NCBI RefSeq assembly: GCF_019668465.1
Contig: NZ_AP024828.1
Location: 496,001 to 560,000 of the forward strand
From: Mycobacterium senriense
GTDB lineage: Bacteria > Actinomycetota > Actinomycetes > Mycobacteriales > Mycobacteriaceae
DNA length: 64,000 bases
Direction: 5' to 3'
The position numbers were made by a program, and so were the translations under genes. The notes under the pieces were generated by a model that ran no database searches, was not told the origin of the DNA, and saw only the letters and a program-made list of their open reading frames with translations. Each line of letters begins with the position of its first letter. The stretch's first letter is position 1. Below are positions 47,706-57,163 of this stretch, piece after piece.

Positions 47706-49070
47706 CTACCACCCGTCATCGTCGTCCTCACCCAGCAGCTTCTCCGGATGGTGAAAGGTGTTGGTGCGGGGTTGGTTGCGTTCGAGGTGCGACGGCGGCT
47801 TCCATTCGGTGTCTCCGCGCGCGTTCTTTAGGGTGGTCCAGCCGCGGGGTCGCAGCAGGCGGTGATGCGGGCCGCAGGCGAAGGTGAGGTCGTTGACATC
47901 GGTGGCGTGGCACTTGCTGTAGTCGGTGACGTGATGGACTTCGCAGTAGTAGCCCGGCACGGTACAGCCGGGGCTGCTACAACCGCGGTCCTTGGCTTAC
48001 AACACGATTCGCTGCCCGGCTGAAGCCAGGCGCTTGGTGTGATAGAGCGCCTGCGCCTTGCCCTTGTCGAAGATGGCCAGATAGTGATGCGCGTGGCGGG
48101 CGAGGCGGATCACGTCGCTCATCGGCAGGATGGTGCCGCCACCGGTCAACCCGCGCCCAGCGGCCGCTTCAAGGTCCTGCAGCGTCGTGGTGACGACGAT
48201 GGAGGCTGGTAAGCCGTTGTGCTGACCCAGGTCTCCGGAGGCCAACACGGCGCGCAGGGCGGCGAGCAGTCCGTCATGGTTGCGCTGGCCGGCCGACCTC
48301 GGGTCGTGCTCGATGGCTTCCTGGGTGGGTGCGCCGTCCACGCACGGGGTGTCGTCTAGGGGGTTGCACATGCCGGGGGCGGCGAGTTTGGCCAAGACGG
48401 CTTCCAGCGTGGCACGTGCTTCAGGCGTCAGCCAGCCGCGCAGCGCCGACATGCCGTCGGCTTGTTGATTACCCAGCGTCAGGCCGCGCTGACGGGCGCG
48501 GTCTTCATCGGTGAAGGTGCCATCGGGGTTGAGCACATTAGCCATTCCCCGCGCCAGATCGGCGAGTTGTTCGGGGCGAAACTGGGTTCCGAATTCAGCA
48601 AGTTGGGCTTCGGCCTGCTCGCGGGTGGCGAGGTCTACCCAACCGGGCAGCTGGTGGTAGAACTTACGGATCACCGCCACCTGGCCGGCCCCCAGCGTGC
48701 CGTCGCGTTGGCCGGCCGCGGTGGCGGCCAGGGCGGGTGGGATCGGTTCGCCGGTCAGGCCGTGGCGCGGGCCCAGGTCACGTGCCTCTTTGATGCGCCG
48801 GGACGCTTCGGCGCTGCTGATCAGCGTTGCCTCGCAGATCGCGTGGGACACTGTGCCGCCGAGCTCCAGCGAAGGAGCTTGGCGGGCAAGGGAATTGATC
48901 AGCGGATGTTCGAGGGCCGGGATGCGCCGGCGCAGCTTCTCACAGCGCTCCAACACCCTCAGTTGCTGATGGGGGTTGAGCGCGTCGAAGTTCAGCGCGC
49001 AGGCTCGATCCCAGGCGGCGTCGAGCGCGTCGAACACCACGTCGACATCCTGCTGACTGCTCGGGCTCAC
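47706..49070 (-). pseudogene. 13E12-repeat family protein (DUF222/HNH) broken by an in-frame stop
   Basis: The first 357 codons encode the DUF222 part ending GQRIVL. A TAA at 47997-47999 follows, and the same frame continues without any shift as [18 protein letters not shown], then EVHH, ending with the HNH part ([12 protein letters not shown]) at 47706. In intact 13E12 proteins a Tyr codon stands where TAA is here, so one base change (TAC to TAA) explains the break. Without the HNH part the product cannot be a nuclease. The upstream half may still be made. 13E12 genes are multicopy in mycobacteria and linked to mobile DNA. Confidence 0.85.
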
Positions 49071-49281
49071 ACCGCCAAACTAGCCGCACCCACCGACAAA
49101 AAGCGGCGCAAGGCCGCCATAGATGCACACTCGCACAAACGATTTCGCAGATAATCGGTTGGTGGGACATCGACGGGTACGGTGCCGATTCGGACGATCA
49201 GGAGCCAAGCCTGCCCGGCGGATTCAAAAGCTGCGCAGTGCCCTCGCCGCGATTAGACTTGCCGCAGGTAGAGGTGGCGTC

Positions 49282-49704
49282 ATGTTCAAGCTTTTAGCGT
49301 CCGCGGTGGTACCCGCCGTCTGCGCCCTCGGACTGGCTGCACCGGCGAATGCCGATGGCGGCTACATCGTGATGGCGGGGTCGGACTCCGCCCATACCTT
49401 CGAAACCACGGTCGGCGGGGGTCTCGCCGACCTGAGCCGCGTCGAGGAGTATGCGGTAAACCAGTGCGCGCGGAAGCACGGCGCAACCGACTGCCGGATC
49501 CTTGCCGAAGGCGAGGGCGGCTGTGTGGCCCTCTCCGATGATGGCCCCAGCTTGCTCGGGGCCTGGGGCGCCAGCCGTGAGGCCGCCGTCGCCGCTGTGG
49601 TGGCCAAGGTAGGGCAGGCAGGGGCGGCTGCGGACAAGGCCTACTGCGTCGGCGACCCCGGTCTGGTGCCCCCTGGCGGGGGGCCATTTTGGACCACGCA
49701 GTAG
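49282..49704 (+). CDS. Secreted DUF4189-type protein
   Basis: The 140-residue protein has a cleavable signal (MFKLLASAVVPAVCALGLAA, cut after ANA), then a small domain with three or four cysteines (NQCARK, DCRI, GGCVAL, AYCVGD) that resembles the DUF4189 secreted family of mycobacteria such as Rv1813c. ATG at 49282 was chosen because it starts the signal peptide and follows AGGTAGAGGTGG; the longer frame from 49123 is not. Function unknown; related proteins are exported and stress-induced. Confidence 0.8.
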   Translation: MFKLLASAVVPAVCALGLAAPANADGGYIVMAGSDSAHTFETTVGGGLADLSRVEEYAVNQCARKHGATDCRILAEGEGGCVALSDDGPSLLGAWGASREAAVAAVVAKVGQAGAAADKAYCVGDPGLVPPGGGPFWTTQ

Positions 49705-49717
49705 CCCCGCAGCGTCG

Positions 49718-51175
49718 CTAGAAATCCAACCCCGAGAACATTATCCGGTTGGGGTCGTACTTCTGCCGGACGGTGGTCAACCGCGGCAGGTTCGACCCGT
49801 AATAGCGGGCCGGCGTGGGGTTGGGCTCCAGGTAGTTGACGTAGCCGCCGACCGAGAACTGTTGCACCGCCTGGTGTGCGCCGCCCACCCAGCTGGTCGC
49901 GGCGCCGACCTGGTTGCCGGCGGGCTCGACATACCACTGCACCACCGCGGACTGATTGCGCCACGGGAACGCGGTGTCGCCCGGGGCCACGTCGGCCACC
50001 GCGCCACCGAGCGGATCGATCAGCACCGAAGCCTGTCCCGCCCCGGAGGCCGGCCACTGCCCGGCCGCGGTCGCAATGGCATGGGCCGCAGCCGAAGTCA
50101 TCGGGCCGATCACATCGGACCCGGCCACGAAGCCGCGCGCCGGGCTGGTCCCGCTGCCCCCGGCCAGATAGGTGACCAGGTCCATGTGGCTGAGCGTCTT
50201 GTTGGTCACCGCGGTGGGCGACAACCCCACCGCCGACTTGAGGGCGTCCACCACAGCGGAGCCGGTGCCGGACGGAGCTGTCGCCAGCACATGGCAATTC
50301 GCCTGCGCCGAACCGACCGACAGGTCGACCATCCCCCACGTGTTCCGGTCCGCGCCCGCCAGCCAGGATTGCCAGCCGGTGAGGACCTGCACCGCCGACG
50401 ACGGCGGAAAGTCCAGCCGCACCAGGTCGCTGTCGGCGGTGGCGTAGGTCGCGAACGTCATCGAGGTCGTCACCCCGAAATTGCCGCCGCCGCCACCGCG
50501 CAACGCCCAGAACAGATCCGGGTTGTCGTTGGCCGACGCGGTGACCACGTCGCCGCTGGGCAGCACCACGGTCGCGGACTGCAACGCATCGCAGGTGAGC
50601 CCGGCGCGCCGGGCGTCGGCCCCCACGCCGCCGCCCAGCGCCAGCCCCGCCATGCCGACGGTGGGACAGGTGCCGGTGGGGACGGCGCGACCCGCGCCGG
50701 CCAGGGCCTGGTGTACCGCATACAGATTCGTCGCCGGGGTGACCGTGACGTTGTTGCCGTCGAAGTTCGCGCCGCCGGGAAGGCCGCGTAGGTCCAGGAC
50801 CATGGTGCCGTTGGCGCCGGACGCGCCGACATACGAATGCCCGCCGCCACGCGGGGCGATCTTGAGGTTGTTGGCCTTCGCGAAGCCGACCGCCTTCTGC
50901 ACATCGTCCTGTGACGAAATCCGCACCACCGCAGCGGGATTGGAGTTGTTGTAGAACGAGTTGAAAACCTGTTTGCCGGTGGAGAACTGGGCGCCGTTGG
51001 CGGGCAACAGCACGTTGCCGCCGATCGACGAGGCCAGACCACTCCACCCCGCGGCGGGGTCCGCGGCCGCCGAGCCGGTGCCGAACACCGCTCCCGTCGC
51101 CAACGTGACGGCGCCGCGAAGAAACGCCTGACGAGAGATCACATGGCTGGGCGGACGGCTGCGATTAGTCGTCAT
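49718..51175 (-). CDS. Exported FAD-linked oxidase, berberine-bridge-enzyme type
   Basis: The 485-residue protein has an N-terminal export signal with the Tat-like core SRQAFLRG (only one of the two arginines) and an Ala-rich h-region. The FAD domain shows PRGGGHSYVG, whose His is the usual 8-alpha attachment site, and GTCPTVGMAGLALGGGVG, whose Cys is the second attachment site in bicovalent enzymes. The C-terminal NYLEPNPTPARYYGSNLPRL and KYDPNRIM are typical of the family. It probably oxidises a sugar or alcohol outside the membrane. Confidence 0.87.
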   Translation of the reverse strand: MTTNRSRPPSHVISRQAFLRGAVTLATGAVFGTGSAAADPAAGWSGLASSIGGNVLLPANGAQFSTGKQVFNSFYNNSNPAAVVRISSQDDVQKAVGFAKANNLKIAPRGGGHSYVGASGANGTMVLDLRGLPGGANFDGNNVTVTPATNLYAVHQALAGAGRAVPTGTCPTVGMAGLALGGGVGADARRAGLTCDALQSATVVLPSGDVVTASANDNPDLFWALRGGGGGNFGVTTSMTFATYATADSDLVRLDFPPSSAVQVLTGWQSWLAGADRNTWGMVDLSVGSAQANCHVLATAPSGTGSAVVDALKSAVGLSPTAVTNKTLSHMDLVTYLAGGSGTSPARGFVAGSDVIGPMTSAAAHAIATAAGQWPASGAGQASVLIDPLGGAVADVAPGDTAFPWRNQSAVVQWYVEPAGNQVGAATSWVGGAHQAVQQFSVGGYVNYLEPNPTPARYYGSNLPRLTTVRQKYDPNRIMFSGLDF

Positions 51176-51435
51176 GCGCGCAGATTCTGGTTCATTCCGC
51201 GCCCAGAATTCCGTTGCTGTCGCCCGTGTTACATCACAGTGTGGCGTCGATCCGCCGCCCGGCCTTGCGCAATGGGGCCGCGTAATAACCGACGCCGCGC
51301 GGACCGTGACCTCACGAAACGCTTATTGTGCGAACCTTTACCCCACCGTGTCGCAAACGTGACAGTTATGGCGCAGAGTTCGTAGGCGTGATTCGAGTGC
51401 CTCAGACGCACTCCATGGCGGGCGGGGAGGCTGGC
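51176..51435. other. Intergenic region between two exported-protein genes
   Basis: No gene is supported. It must hold the promoters of the divergent oxidase and DUF732 genes; none is convincing by eye. Several in-frame starts of the DUF732 gene lie in it. Confidence 0.3.
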
Positions 51436-51975
51436 GTGAAGGCATTTGCACGAACTCATCAATGGATCTGGGTTTTCCGCCATCAGCCCTTCACCATTCG
51501 CCTGCTGGCCACCGCCGCCGGCCTGCTGACCGTCGCCTCGGCGTTCGCGGCGCCGGCCGAAGCGAACGGGAACGGCGACGACTTCATCGATGCGCTCAAC
51601 CACGCCGGCATCGATTTCGGCGAGCCCGGCAACGCGATGTCCGTCGGCGAGTCGGTGTGCCCGATGCTGGCGCAGCCGGGCGGCAACTTCGCCGCCGTCG
51701 CATCCAGCGTCGCCGGCCGGGGTATGTCACCCACGATGGCGCGCATGTTCACCACGATCGCGATCCAGACGTACTGCCCCGAGGAGATGGCGAACATCGC
51801 CAACGGCAACCTGTCCGGCGCCATGCCCCCGGGCATGGCGGGACAGATCCCGGGCATGGGGGGTCAGGTTCCGGGCATGCCCGGACAGATCCCCGGGATG
51901 GCGGGCCAAATCCCGGGGATGGCCGGCCAGGTCCCGGGCATGCCGGGGCAGATTCCGGCGCTGCCGAGGTACTAG
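51436..51975 (+). CDS. Secreted DUF732 protein with PGMxGQ heptad tail (Rv3354-like)
   Basis: The protein has a signal peptide ending near AAPAEA, then the DUF732 domain (DDFIDALNHAGIDFG, GESVCPMLAQPGG, IAIQTYCPEEMANIANGNL) with its two cysteines, as in Rv3354. Unlike Rv3354, as I recall it, the C terminus carries six tandem heptads PGMxGQ(I/V). GTG at 51436 has GGGGAGG five bases upstream; ATG at 51415 and a start at 51328 are in frame. Function unknown. Confidence 0.82.
   Translation: MKAFARTHQWIWVFRHQPFTIRLLATAAGLLTVASAFAAPAEANGNGDDFIDALNHAGIDFGEPGNAMSVGESVCPMLAQPGGNFAAVASSVAGRGMSPTMARMFTTIAIQTYCPEEMANIANGNLSGAMPPGMAGQIPGMGGQVPGMPGQIPGMAGQIPGMAGQVPGMPGQIPALPRY
51829..51954 (+). repeat. 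Six 21-bp tandem repeats coding PGMxGQ(I/V)
   Basis: 126 bases code six consecutive heptads at the C terminus of the DUF732 protein. Copies differ mainly at the fourth and seventh residue. The structure is that of a coding minisatellite. Confidence 0.85.
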
Positions 51976-52253
51976 CGAGTGCCCAGCGGGTCGATCGTCC
52001 ACGCGATATAGAACATCGCCGCCCCGACCGTCGCGGTGGTCACGAAGTCGATTCCCTTGCCGCGCACCACCAGAAGCCCGGCCCGGTCCTCGGACAACAC
52101 CAGCCGCAGCAGCGCCGCCACACCAACACCGATACCGATCAACAACGAACCGCGCCGCCAGAAGTTGGCCCCGACCAAGGCCAACGCCGCCGCAAAGATC
52201 AGTCCCACCAACAGAATTGGCCACTGGGCCCGCAGCACGGTGCGCGCGGTCAT
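51972..52253 (-). CDS. Small membrane protein (Rv3355c-like)
   Basis: The 93-residue protein has about three hydrophobic helices ([39 protein letters not shown], and a last one near [11 protein letters not shown]) and resembles DUF3017 proteins that sit next to folD in mycobacteria. Its ATG overlaps the folD stop as ATGA, so it is translationally coupled. It overlaps the end of the convergent DUF732 gene by four bases. Function unknown. Confidence 0.85.
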   Translation of the reverse strand: MTARTVLRAQWPILLVGLIFAAALALVGANFWRRGSLLIGIGVGVAALLRLVLSEDRAGLLVVRGKGIDFVTTATVGAAMFYIAWTIDPLGTR

Positions 52254-53095
52254 TGCCGCTCGGCCAGCTCGACGACGTTGGTCAGCAGGAACGCGCGGGT
52301 CAGCGGTCCCACGCCGCCGGGGTTCGGCGACACGTGGCCGGCCACCTCCCACACGTCGGGGTGCACGTCGCCGGTGAGCTTGCCGTCCACCCGGCTGACG
52401 CCGACGTCGATGATTGCGGCACCGGGGCGCACCATGTCGGCGGTCAGCAGATGCGGCACCCCCACCCCGGCGACGATGATGTCGGCCTGTCTGGTCAGCG
52501 CCGGCAGGTCGCGAGTTCCGGTGTGGCACAACGTCACCGTGGCGTTCTCGGAGCGGCGGGTCAGCAGCAGCCCCAACGGGCGGCCGACGGTGACGCCGCG
52601 GCCGATGACGACCACGTGCGCCCCGGCGATCTCGACGTCGTAGCGCCGCAGCAGATGCACGATGCCGCGCGGCGTGCACGGCAGCGGGGCCGGGTCCATC
52701 AGCACCAGCCGGCCCAGGTTGGTCGGGTGCAGCCCGTCGGCGTCCTTGTCCGGGTCCACCCGCTCCAGCGCCGCGTTCTCGTCCAACTGCTTTGGCAGCG
52801 GCAACTGCACGATGTAGCCGGTGCACTCGGGGTTGGCGTTGAGCTCGTCGATGGTCTCGTTGAGCGTGGCGGTGCTGATGTCGGCGGGCAGGTCGCGGCG
52901 GATCGAGGTGATGCCGACCTTGGCGCAGTCCGCGTGCTTGCCGCGCACGTATGCCTGCGAGCCGGGGTCATCGCCCACCAGGATGGTGCCCAGTCCCGGG
53001 GTGCGGCCCGCGGCGGTCAACGCGGCCACCCGCTGTTCGAGGTCGACGAAGATCTCGTCGCGGGTGGCCTTGCCGTCCAGCGTGATTGCTCCCAC
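52250..53095 (-). CDS. folD: Methylenetetrahydrofolate dehydrogenase/cyclohydrolase FolD
   Basis: This bifunctional enzyme interconverts 5,10-methylene- and 10-formyl-tetrahydrofolate with NADP. The 281 residues include the catalytic [14 protein letters not shown] with its Tyr and Lys, [21 protein letters not shown], and the NADP loop [27 protein letters not shown] is the C-terminal signature. GTG at 53095 ([15 protein letters not shown]) aligns with Rv3356c; the antisense-like frame upstream to 54463 is rejected. Confidence 0.96.
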   Translation of the reverse strand: MGAITLDGKATRDEIFVDLEQRVAALTAAGRTPGLGTILVGDDPGSQAYVRGKHADCAKVGITSIRRDLPADISTATLNETIDELNANPECTGYIVQLPLPKQLDENAALERVDPDKDADGLHPTNLGRLVLMDPAPLPCTPRGIVHLLRRYDVEIAGAHVVVIGRGVTVGRPLGLLLTRRSENATVTLCHTGTRDLPALTRQADIIVAGVGVPHLLTADMVRPGAAIIDVGVSRVDGKLTGDVHPDVWEVAGHVSPNPGGVGPLTRAFLLTNVVELAERQ

Positions 53096-53119
53096 GCTGA
53101 CAGTCTGGCAGACATCGAC

Positions 53120-53164
53120 GATGGCGACCCGCCGCGCCCGGCTTCGCCGCGCTTGCGATCGCCA
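53120..53164 (+). repeat. 45-bp direct repeat, copy 1
   Basis: GATGGCGACCCGCCGCGCCC begins a 45-base unit that ends GCGATCGCCA. The unit is bounded by TGGCGA and TCGCCA, so it is partly palindromic. Identical to copy 2. Confidence 0.9.
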
Positions 53165-53175
53165 CAGTGCCCGAT

Positions 53176-53220
53176 GATGGCGACCCGCCGCGCCCGGCTT
53201 CGCCGCGCTTGCGATCGCCA
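53176..53220 (+). repeat. 45-bp direct repeat, copy 2
   Basis: Perfect copy of 53120-53164, offset by 56 bases. The -10 box of the next gene begins two bases after its end. Confidence 0.9.
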
Positions 53221-53221
53221 T

Positions 53222-53227
53222 TAGGCT
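53222..53227 (+). promoter_or_regulatory. -10 box TAGGCT, leaderless start
   Basis: TAGGCT ends six bases before ATG 53234 and directly follows repeat copy 2, which would occupy the -35 region. Confidence 0.5.
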
Positions 53228-53233
53228 CCCGGT

Positions 53234-54448
53234 ATGTCTATCCCTCCGGACGTGTTCAGCCCCGCGAAGCTCGGTCCGATAACGCTGCGCAACCGCACCA
53301 TCAAGTCCGCCACCTTCGAGGCGCGCACGCCCGATGCGCTGGTGACCGACGACCTCATCGAATACCACCGCCTGCCGGCCGCCGGTGGGGTGGGCATGAC
53401 GACCGTCGCCTACTGCGCGGTCTCCCCCGGCGGCCGCACCGAGGGCAACGGGATCTGGATGCGACCCGAGGCCGTGCCCGGCTTCCGCCGGCTCACCGAC
53501 GCGATCCACGCCGAGGGCGCCGCGGTCAGCGCGCAGATCGGCCACGCCGGCCCGGTGGCCAACGCCAAGTCCAACAAGGCGAAGGCGCTGGCGCCGGTCC
53601 GGTTCTTCAACCCGATCGGGATGCGGTTCGCCAAGAAGGCGACCCGTGACGACATCGACGATGTGATCGCCGGGCACGCCAACGCCGCCCGGCTGGCCAT
53701 CGAGGCCGGCTTCGACGCCGTCGAAATCCATTTGGGCCACAACTACTTGGCGAGTTCGTTCCTGTCCCCGCTGATCAACCGCCGCGACGACGAGTTCGGT
53801 GGATCGCTGCAGAATCGGGCGAAGGTGGCCCGCGGCATGGTGATGGCCGTCCGGCGCGCGGTGGAAAAAGAGGGCACCCCCATCGCGGTGACCGCCAAGC
53901 TGAACATGGCCGACGGGGTACGCGGCGGGATCAGCACGGAGGAATCGCTGACCACCGCCAAGTGGCTGGAGGAGGACGGCGGGCTGGACGCGATCGAACT
54001 CACCGCGGGCAGCTCGCTGGTCAACCCGATGTACCTGTTCCGCGGCAACGCGCCGCTCAAGGAGTTCGCCGGGGCGTTCAAGCCACCGCTGAGCTGGGGC
54101 ATGCGCATGACGGGCAAGAAGTTCTTGCGTGAGTACCCCTACCGCGAGGCCTATCTGTTGCGCGACGCCAAGCTGTTCCGCAACGAGTTGAAGATGCCGC
54201 TGATCCTGCTCGGCGGGATCACCAACCGGGAGACGATGGACCTGGCGATGGCGGAGGGATTCGAGTTCGTCGCGATGGCCAGGGCGCTGCTGGCCGAGCC
54301 GGACCTGATCAACCGGATCGCCGCTGATGGTGCCCAGCACCAGGTGCATTCGGCGTGCACGCACTGCAATCAGTGCATGCCGACGATCTACACCCGAACG
54401 CACTGCGTGGTGACCGGCGCGCCGGACGTCGCGGGCGCTCGAAGCTAA
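53234..54448 (+). CDS. Old Yellow Enzyme-family NADH:flavin oxidoreductase (Rv3359-like)
   Basis: The 404-residue protein is a TIM-barrel FMN oxidoreductase: [14 protein letters not shown] start, [41 protein letters not shown], and [14 protein letters not shown] with [14 protein letters not shown] for FMN phosphate. The end has [17 protein letters not shown], like the Fe-S cysteines of 2,4-dienoyl-CoA reductases, but the FAD/NAD domain that follows in those enzymes is absent. It probably reduces an activated alkene; the electron donor is unclear. Confidence 0.9.
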   Translation: MSIPPDVFSPAKLGPITLRNRTIKSATFEARTPDALVTDDLIEYHRLPAAGGVGMTTVAYCAVSPGGRTEGNGIWMRPEAVPGFRRLTDAIHAEGAAVSAQIGHAGPVANAKSNKAKALAPVRFFNPIGMRFAKKATRDDIDDVIAGHANAARLAIEAGFDAVEIHLGHNYLASSFLSPLINRRDDEFGGSLQNRAKVARGMVMAVRRAVEKEGTPIAVTAKLNMADGVRGGISTEESLTTAKWLEEDGGLDAIELTAGSSLVNPMYLFRGNAPLKEFAGAFKPPLSWGMRMTGKKFLREYPYREAYLLRDAKLFRNELKMPLILLGGITNRETMDLAMAEGFEFVAMARALLAEPDLINRIAADGAQHQVHSACTHCNQCMPTIYTRTHCVVTGAPDVAGARS

Positions 54449-54465
54449 ACCACAGGGCTGCAAGC

Positions 54466-54471
54466 TACAGT
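54466..54471 (+). promoter_or_regulatory. -10 box TACAGT, leaderless start
   Basis: TACAGT ends seven bases before ATG 54479 and only one base before the alternative GTG 54473, favouring the ATG. Confidence 0.4.
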
Positions 54472-54478
54472 TGTGGCG

Positions 54479-57127
54479 ATGTCAGCACCAGCCCCGCCAG
54501 CGCTAACCGTCCATCACGAAGGATCGGAACGCACCTTCGCAGCGGGCCACGATGTAGTAGTCGGGCGCGACCTGCGAGCGGACATGCGTATCACCCACCC
54601 GTTGATTTCGCGTGCCCACCTGCTGCTGCGTTTCGATCAGGGCAAGTGGCTGGCCATCGACAACGGTTCGCTCAACGGAACTTTCGTCAACGGCCGGCGC
54701 GTGCCCGTGGTCGAGATCCACGACGGGCAGACCCTGAACATCGGAAACCCCGACGGCCCGCTGCTGACTTTCGACGTGGGGCGCCACCAGGGCATGGCCG
54801 GGCGTCCGCCCCAAACCGAATCGATGGGCATTCCGGTGGCGGCTTCGCCGCAGGCCGCGGCGTGGTCGGCGCAGCCGGCCCCGCCGGCCCCCGCTCCGCC
54901 CCCGCCCCCGCCCGGCCGCACGCCCAACTGGGCGGCGCCGCCGCGGCGACCGCAGCCCGCGCCCGTGCAGCGGCAAGGCCCACCGGGGCACACCATGTAC
55001 GGGGGTGGCGCCGGACGCCCGCCCGCGTTCCCGCCCGGCGCACCACCACCGCCGCACAACGCCCCGCCGCTGGCGCAGATGCCGGTCGCCTCGGCCAGCC
55101 CGCACACCCAGATGGCCCCCGCCTCAGTCAAGCCGCCCGAGGTGGCAAACCTGGCCACGAAGATGTTCCAGGCGCTGATGCCGTCGCGCTCCGGCGCGAT
55201 TCAGAAGCCGGCGGGGTCGCAGACCATCGGCCGGGCCACCGATAACGACATCGTCATCCAGGACGTCCTGGCCTCACGCCACCACGCGTTTTTGATCCAA
55301 ACGCCGCTGGGCACCGAGATCCGCGACGCGCACAGCGTCAACGGGACGTTCGTCAACGGCGTCCGGGTCGGCTCGGCGGTGCTGACCCAGGGCGACGTGG
55401 TCACCATCGGCAACGTCGACCTGGTCTTCACCGGCGACAGCCTGGTCCGGCGCACCGAGGCGGCGACACGCAGCGGGGGGCTGGAGGTCAACTCCGTCTG
55501 CTACACCGTCGACCACGGCAAGCAGCTGCTCGACCACATCTCGCTTACCGCGCGGCCCGGGACCCTGACCGCCATCATCGGCGGTTCGGGCGCCGGCAAG
55601 ACCACCCTGTCGCGGCTGATCGTCGGCTACACCAGCCCGACCTCGGGCAGCGTGACCTTCGAGGGTCACAACATTCACACCGACTACGCGTCCATGCGCA
55701 GCAGGATCGGCATGGTCCCGCAGGACGACGTGGTGCACCGGCAGCTGACGGTCAACCAGGCCCTGAACTACGCGGCCGAACTGCGCCTGCCGCCGGACAC
55801 CAGCAAACAGGAACGGGCCCGCGTCGTCGCACAGGTGCTCGAGGAACTCGACATGACCCAGCACGCCGACACCCGGGTCGACAAGCTCTCGGGTGGCCAG
55901 CGCAAGCGCGCCTCGGTCGCCCTCGAGCTGCTCACCCAGCCGTCGCTGCTGCTGCTCGACGAACCGACGTCGGGTCTGGACCCCGCGCTGGACCGCCAGG
56001 TCATGCTGATGCTGCGCCAGCTGGCCGACGCGGGCCGCGTGGTGCTGGTGGTGACCCACTCGGTGTCCTACCTGGACGTGTGCGATCAGATCCTGCTGGT
56101 GGCGCCCGGTGGTAAGACCGCGTTCTGTGGGCCGCCCGATCAGGTCGAGTCCGCCATGGGGACGCGCAACTGGGCCGACATTTTCGCCAAGGTGGGTGCC
56201 GATCCGGACGAGGCCAACCGCCGCTTCAAGGAGCGCAACCAGCAGTCGTCGCAGCCACCGACCCCGGAGAGTCCGGCGGATCTGGGCGAACCACCCCAGA
56301 CCGACCTCTTCCGCCAGCTGTCCACGATCGCCCGCCGCCAGGTTCGCCTCGTCGTGTCCGACCGCGGTTACACGATCTTCCTGGCGGTCCTGCCGTTCCT
56401 CATCGGAGCGTTGTCGCTGACGGTGAAGGGCCCGCACCCGGGCCTGGGTCCGGCCGATCCGATGGGTCCCGCGCCGACGCAGCCGCAGTACATCATGGTG
56501 CTGTTGAACATCGGTGCCGTCTTCATGGGCACCGCGCTGACCATTCGCGACCTGATCGGTGAGCGCGCCATCTTCCGACGAGAGCAGGCGGTCGGCCTGT
56601 CCACCACCGCCTATCTGCTGGCCAAGATCGCGGTGTTCTGCGTCTTCGCCACCGCCCAGGCGGCGATCGCGACCATCATCGTGCGGCTCGGTAAGGGCGC
56701 GCCGACGGCGCATCCCCAGTTCTTCGGCAACTCCACTTTCTCGCTGTTCGTCACCGTTGCGGGCACCTGTGTGGCGTCGGCCATGCTGGGCCTGTTGCTG
56801 TCCGCGCTGGCGCAGTCCAACGAGCAGATCATGCCGCTGCTGGTGGTGTCGATCATGTCCCAGCTGGTGTTCTCCAGCGGCATGATCCCGGTGTATCAGC
56901 GCTTCGGCCTCGAGGAGATGGCCTGGCTGACGCCCGCCCGCTGGGGCTACGCGGCGGGCGCGTCCTCGATCGACTTCCCGTCGCTGGTGAAGGTCAAGCA
57001 AATCCCGACCAACGACCCGATCTGGCAGCACTCCAAGCACATTTTCGTGTTCGACATGCTCATGCTCGCCGCGCTGTCGATCGGCTACACCGGCTTCGTC
57101 CGCTGGCATATCCGGCTGAAACGCTAG
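54479..57127 (+). CDS. FHA-domain ABC exporter, Rv1747-like (copy 1)
   Basis: The 882-residue protein matches Rv1747 in plan. FHA-1 (about 18-88) has intact phosphothreonine-site residues GRD (Arg30) and LISRAH (Ser44). A Pro-rich linker (about 110-210) follows, then FHA-2 (220-310) with IGRATDNDI and LASRHH. The nucleotide-binding domain has Walker [10 protein letters not shown] near 367, LSGGQRKR near 470 and [13 protein letters not shown]. Six membrane helices of the ABC-2 type fill 625-880. In M. tuberculosis Rv1747 is phosphorylated by PknF and moves PIM glycolipids. Six residues longer at GTG 54473 in older style. Confidence 0.93.
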   Translation: MSAPAPPALTVHHEGSERTFAAGHDVVVGRDLRADMRITHPLISRAHLLLRFDQGKWLAIDNGSLNGTFVNGRRVPVVEIHDGQTLNIGNPDGPLLTFDVGRHQGMAGRPPQTESMGIPVAASPQAAAWSAQPAPPAPAPPPPPPGRTPNWAAPPRRPQPAPVQRQGPPGHTMYGGGAGRPPAFPPGAPPPPHNAPPLAQMPVASASPHTQMAPASVKPPEVANLATKMFQALMPSRSGAIQKPAGSQTIGRATDNDIVIQDVLASRHHAFLIQTPLGTEIRDAHSVNGTFVNGVRVGSAVLTQGDVVTIGNVDLVFTGDSLVRRTEAATRSGGLEVNSVCYTVDHGKQLLDHISLTARPGTLTAIIGGSGAGKTTLSRLIVGYTSPTSGSVTFEGHNIHTDYASMRSRIGMVPQDDVVHRQLTVNQALNYAAELRLPPDTSKQERARVVAQVLEELDMTQHADTRVDKLSGGQRKRASVALELLTQPSLLLLDEPTSGLDPALDRQVMLMLRQLADAGRVVLVVTHSVSYLDVCDQILLVAPGGKTAFCGPPDQVESAMGTRNWADIFAKVGADPDEANRRFKERNQQSSQPPTPESPADLGEPPQTDLFRQLSTIARRQVRLVVSDRGYTIFLAVLPFLIGALSLTVKGPHPGLGPADPMGPAPTQPQYIMVLLNIGAVFMGTALTIRDLIGERAIFRREQAVGLSTTAYLLAKIAVFCVFATAQAAIATIIVRLGKGAPTAHPQFFGNSTFSLFVTVAGTCVASAMLGLLLSALAQSNEQIMPLLVVSIMSQLVFSSGMIPVYQRFGLEEMAWLTPARWGYAAGASSIDFPSLVKVKQIPTNDPIWQHSKHIFVFDMLMLAALSIGYTGFVRWHIRLKR

Positions 57128-57163
57128 GCCGGCGCCCCAACCTCGACCCCCAACCTGGATGTG

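Noticed and set aside
53096..54463. Upstream in-frame extension of folD on the - strand
   Set aside because: It runs antisense through the OYE gene; folD aligns from GTG 53095.
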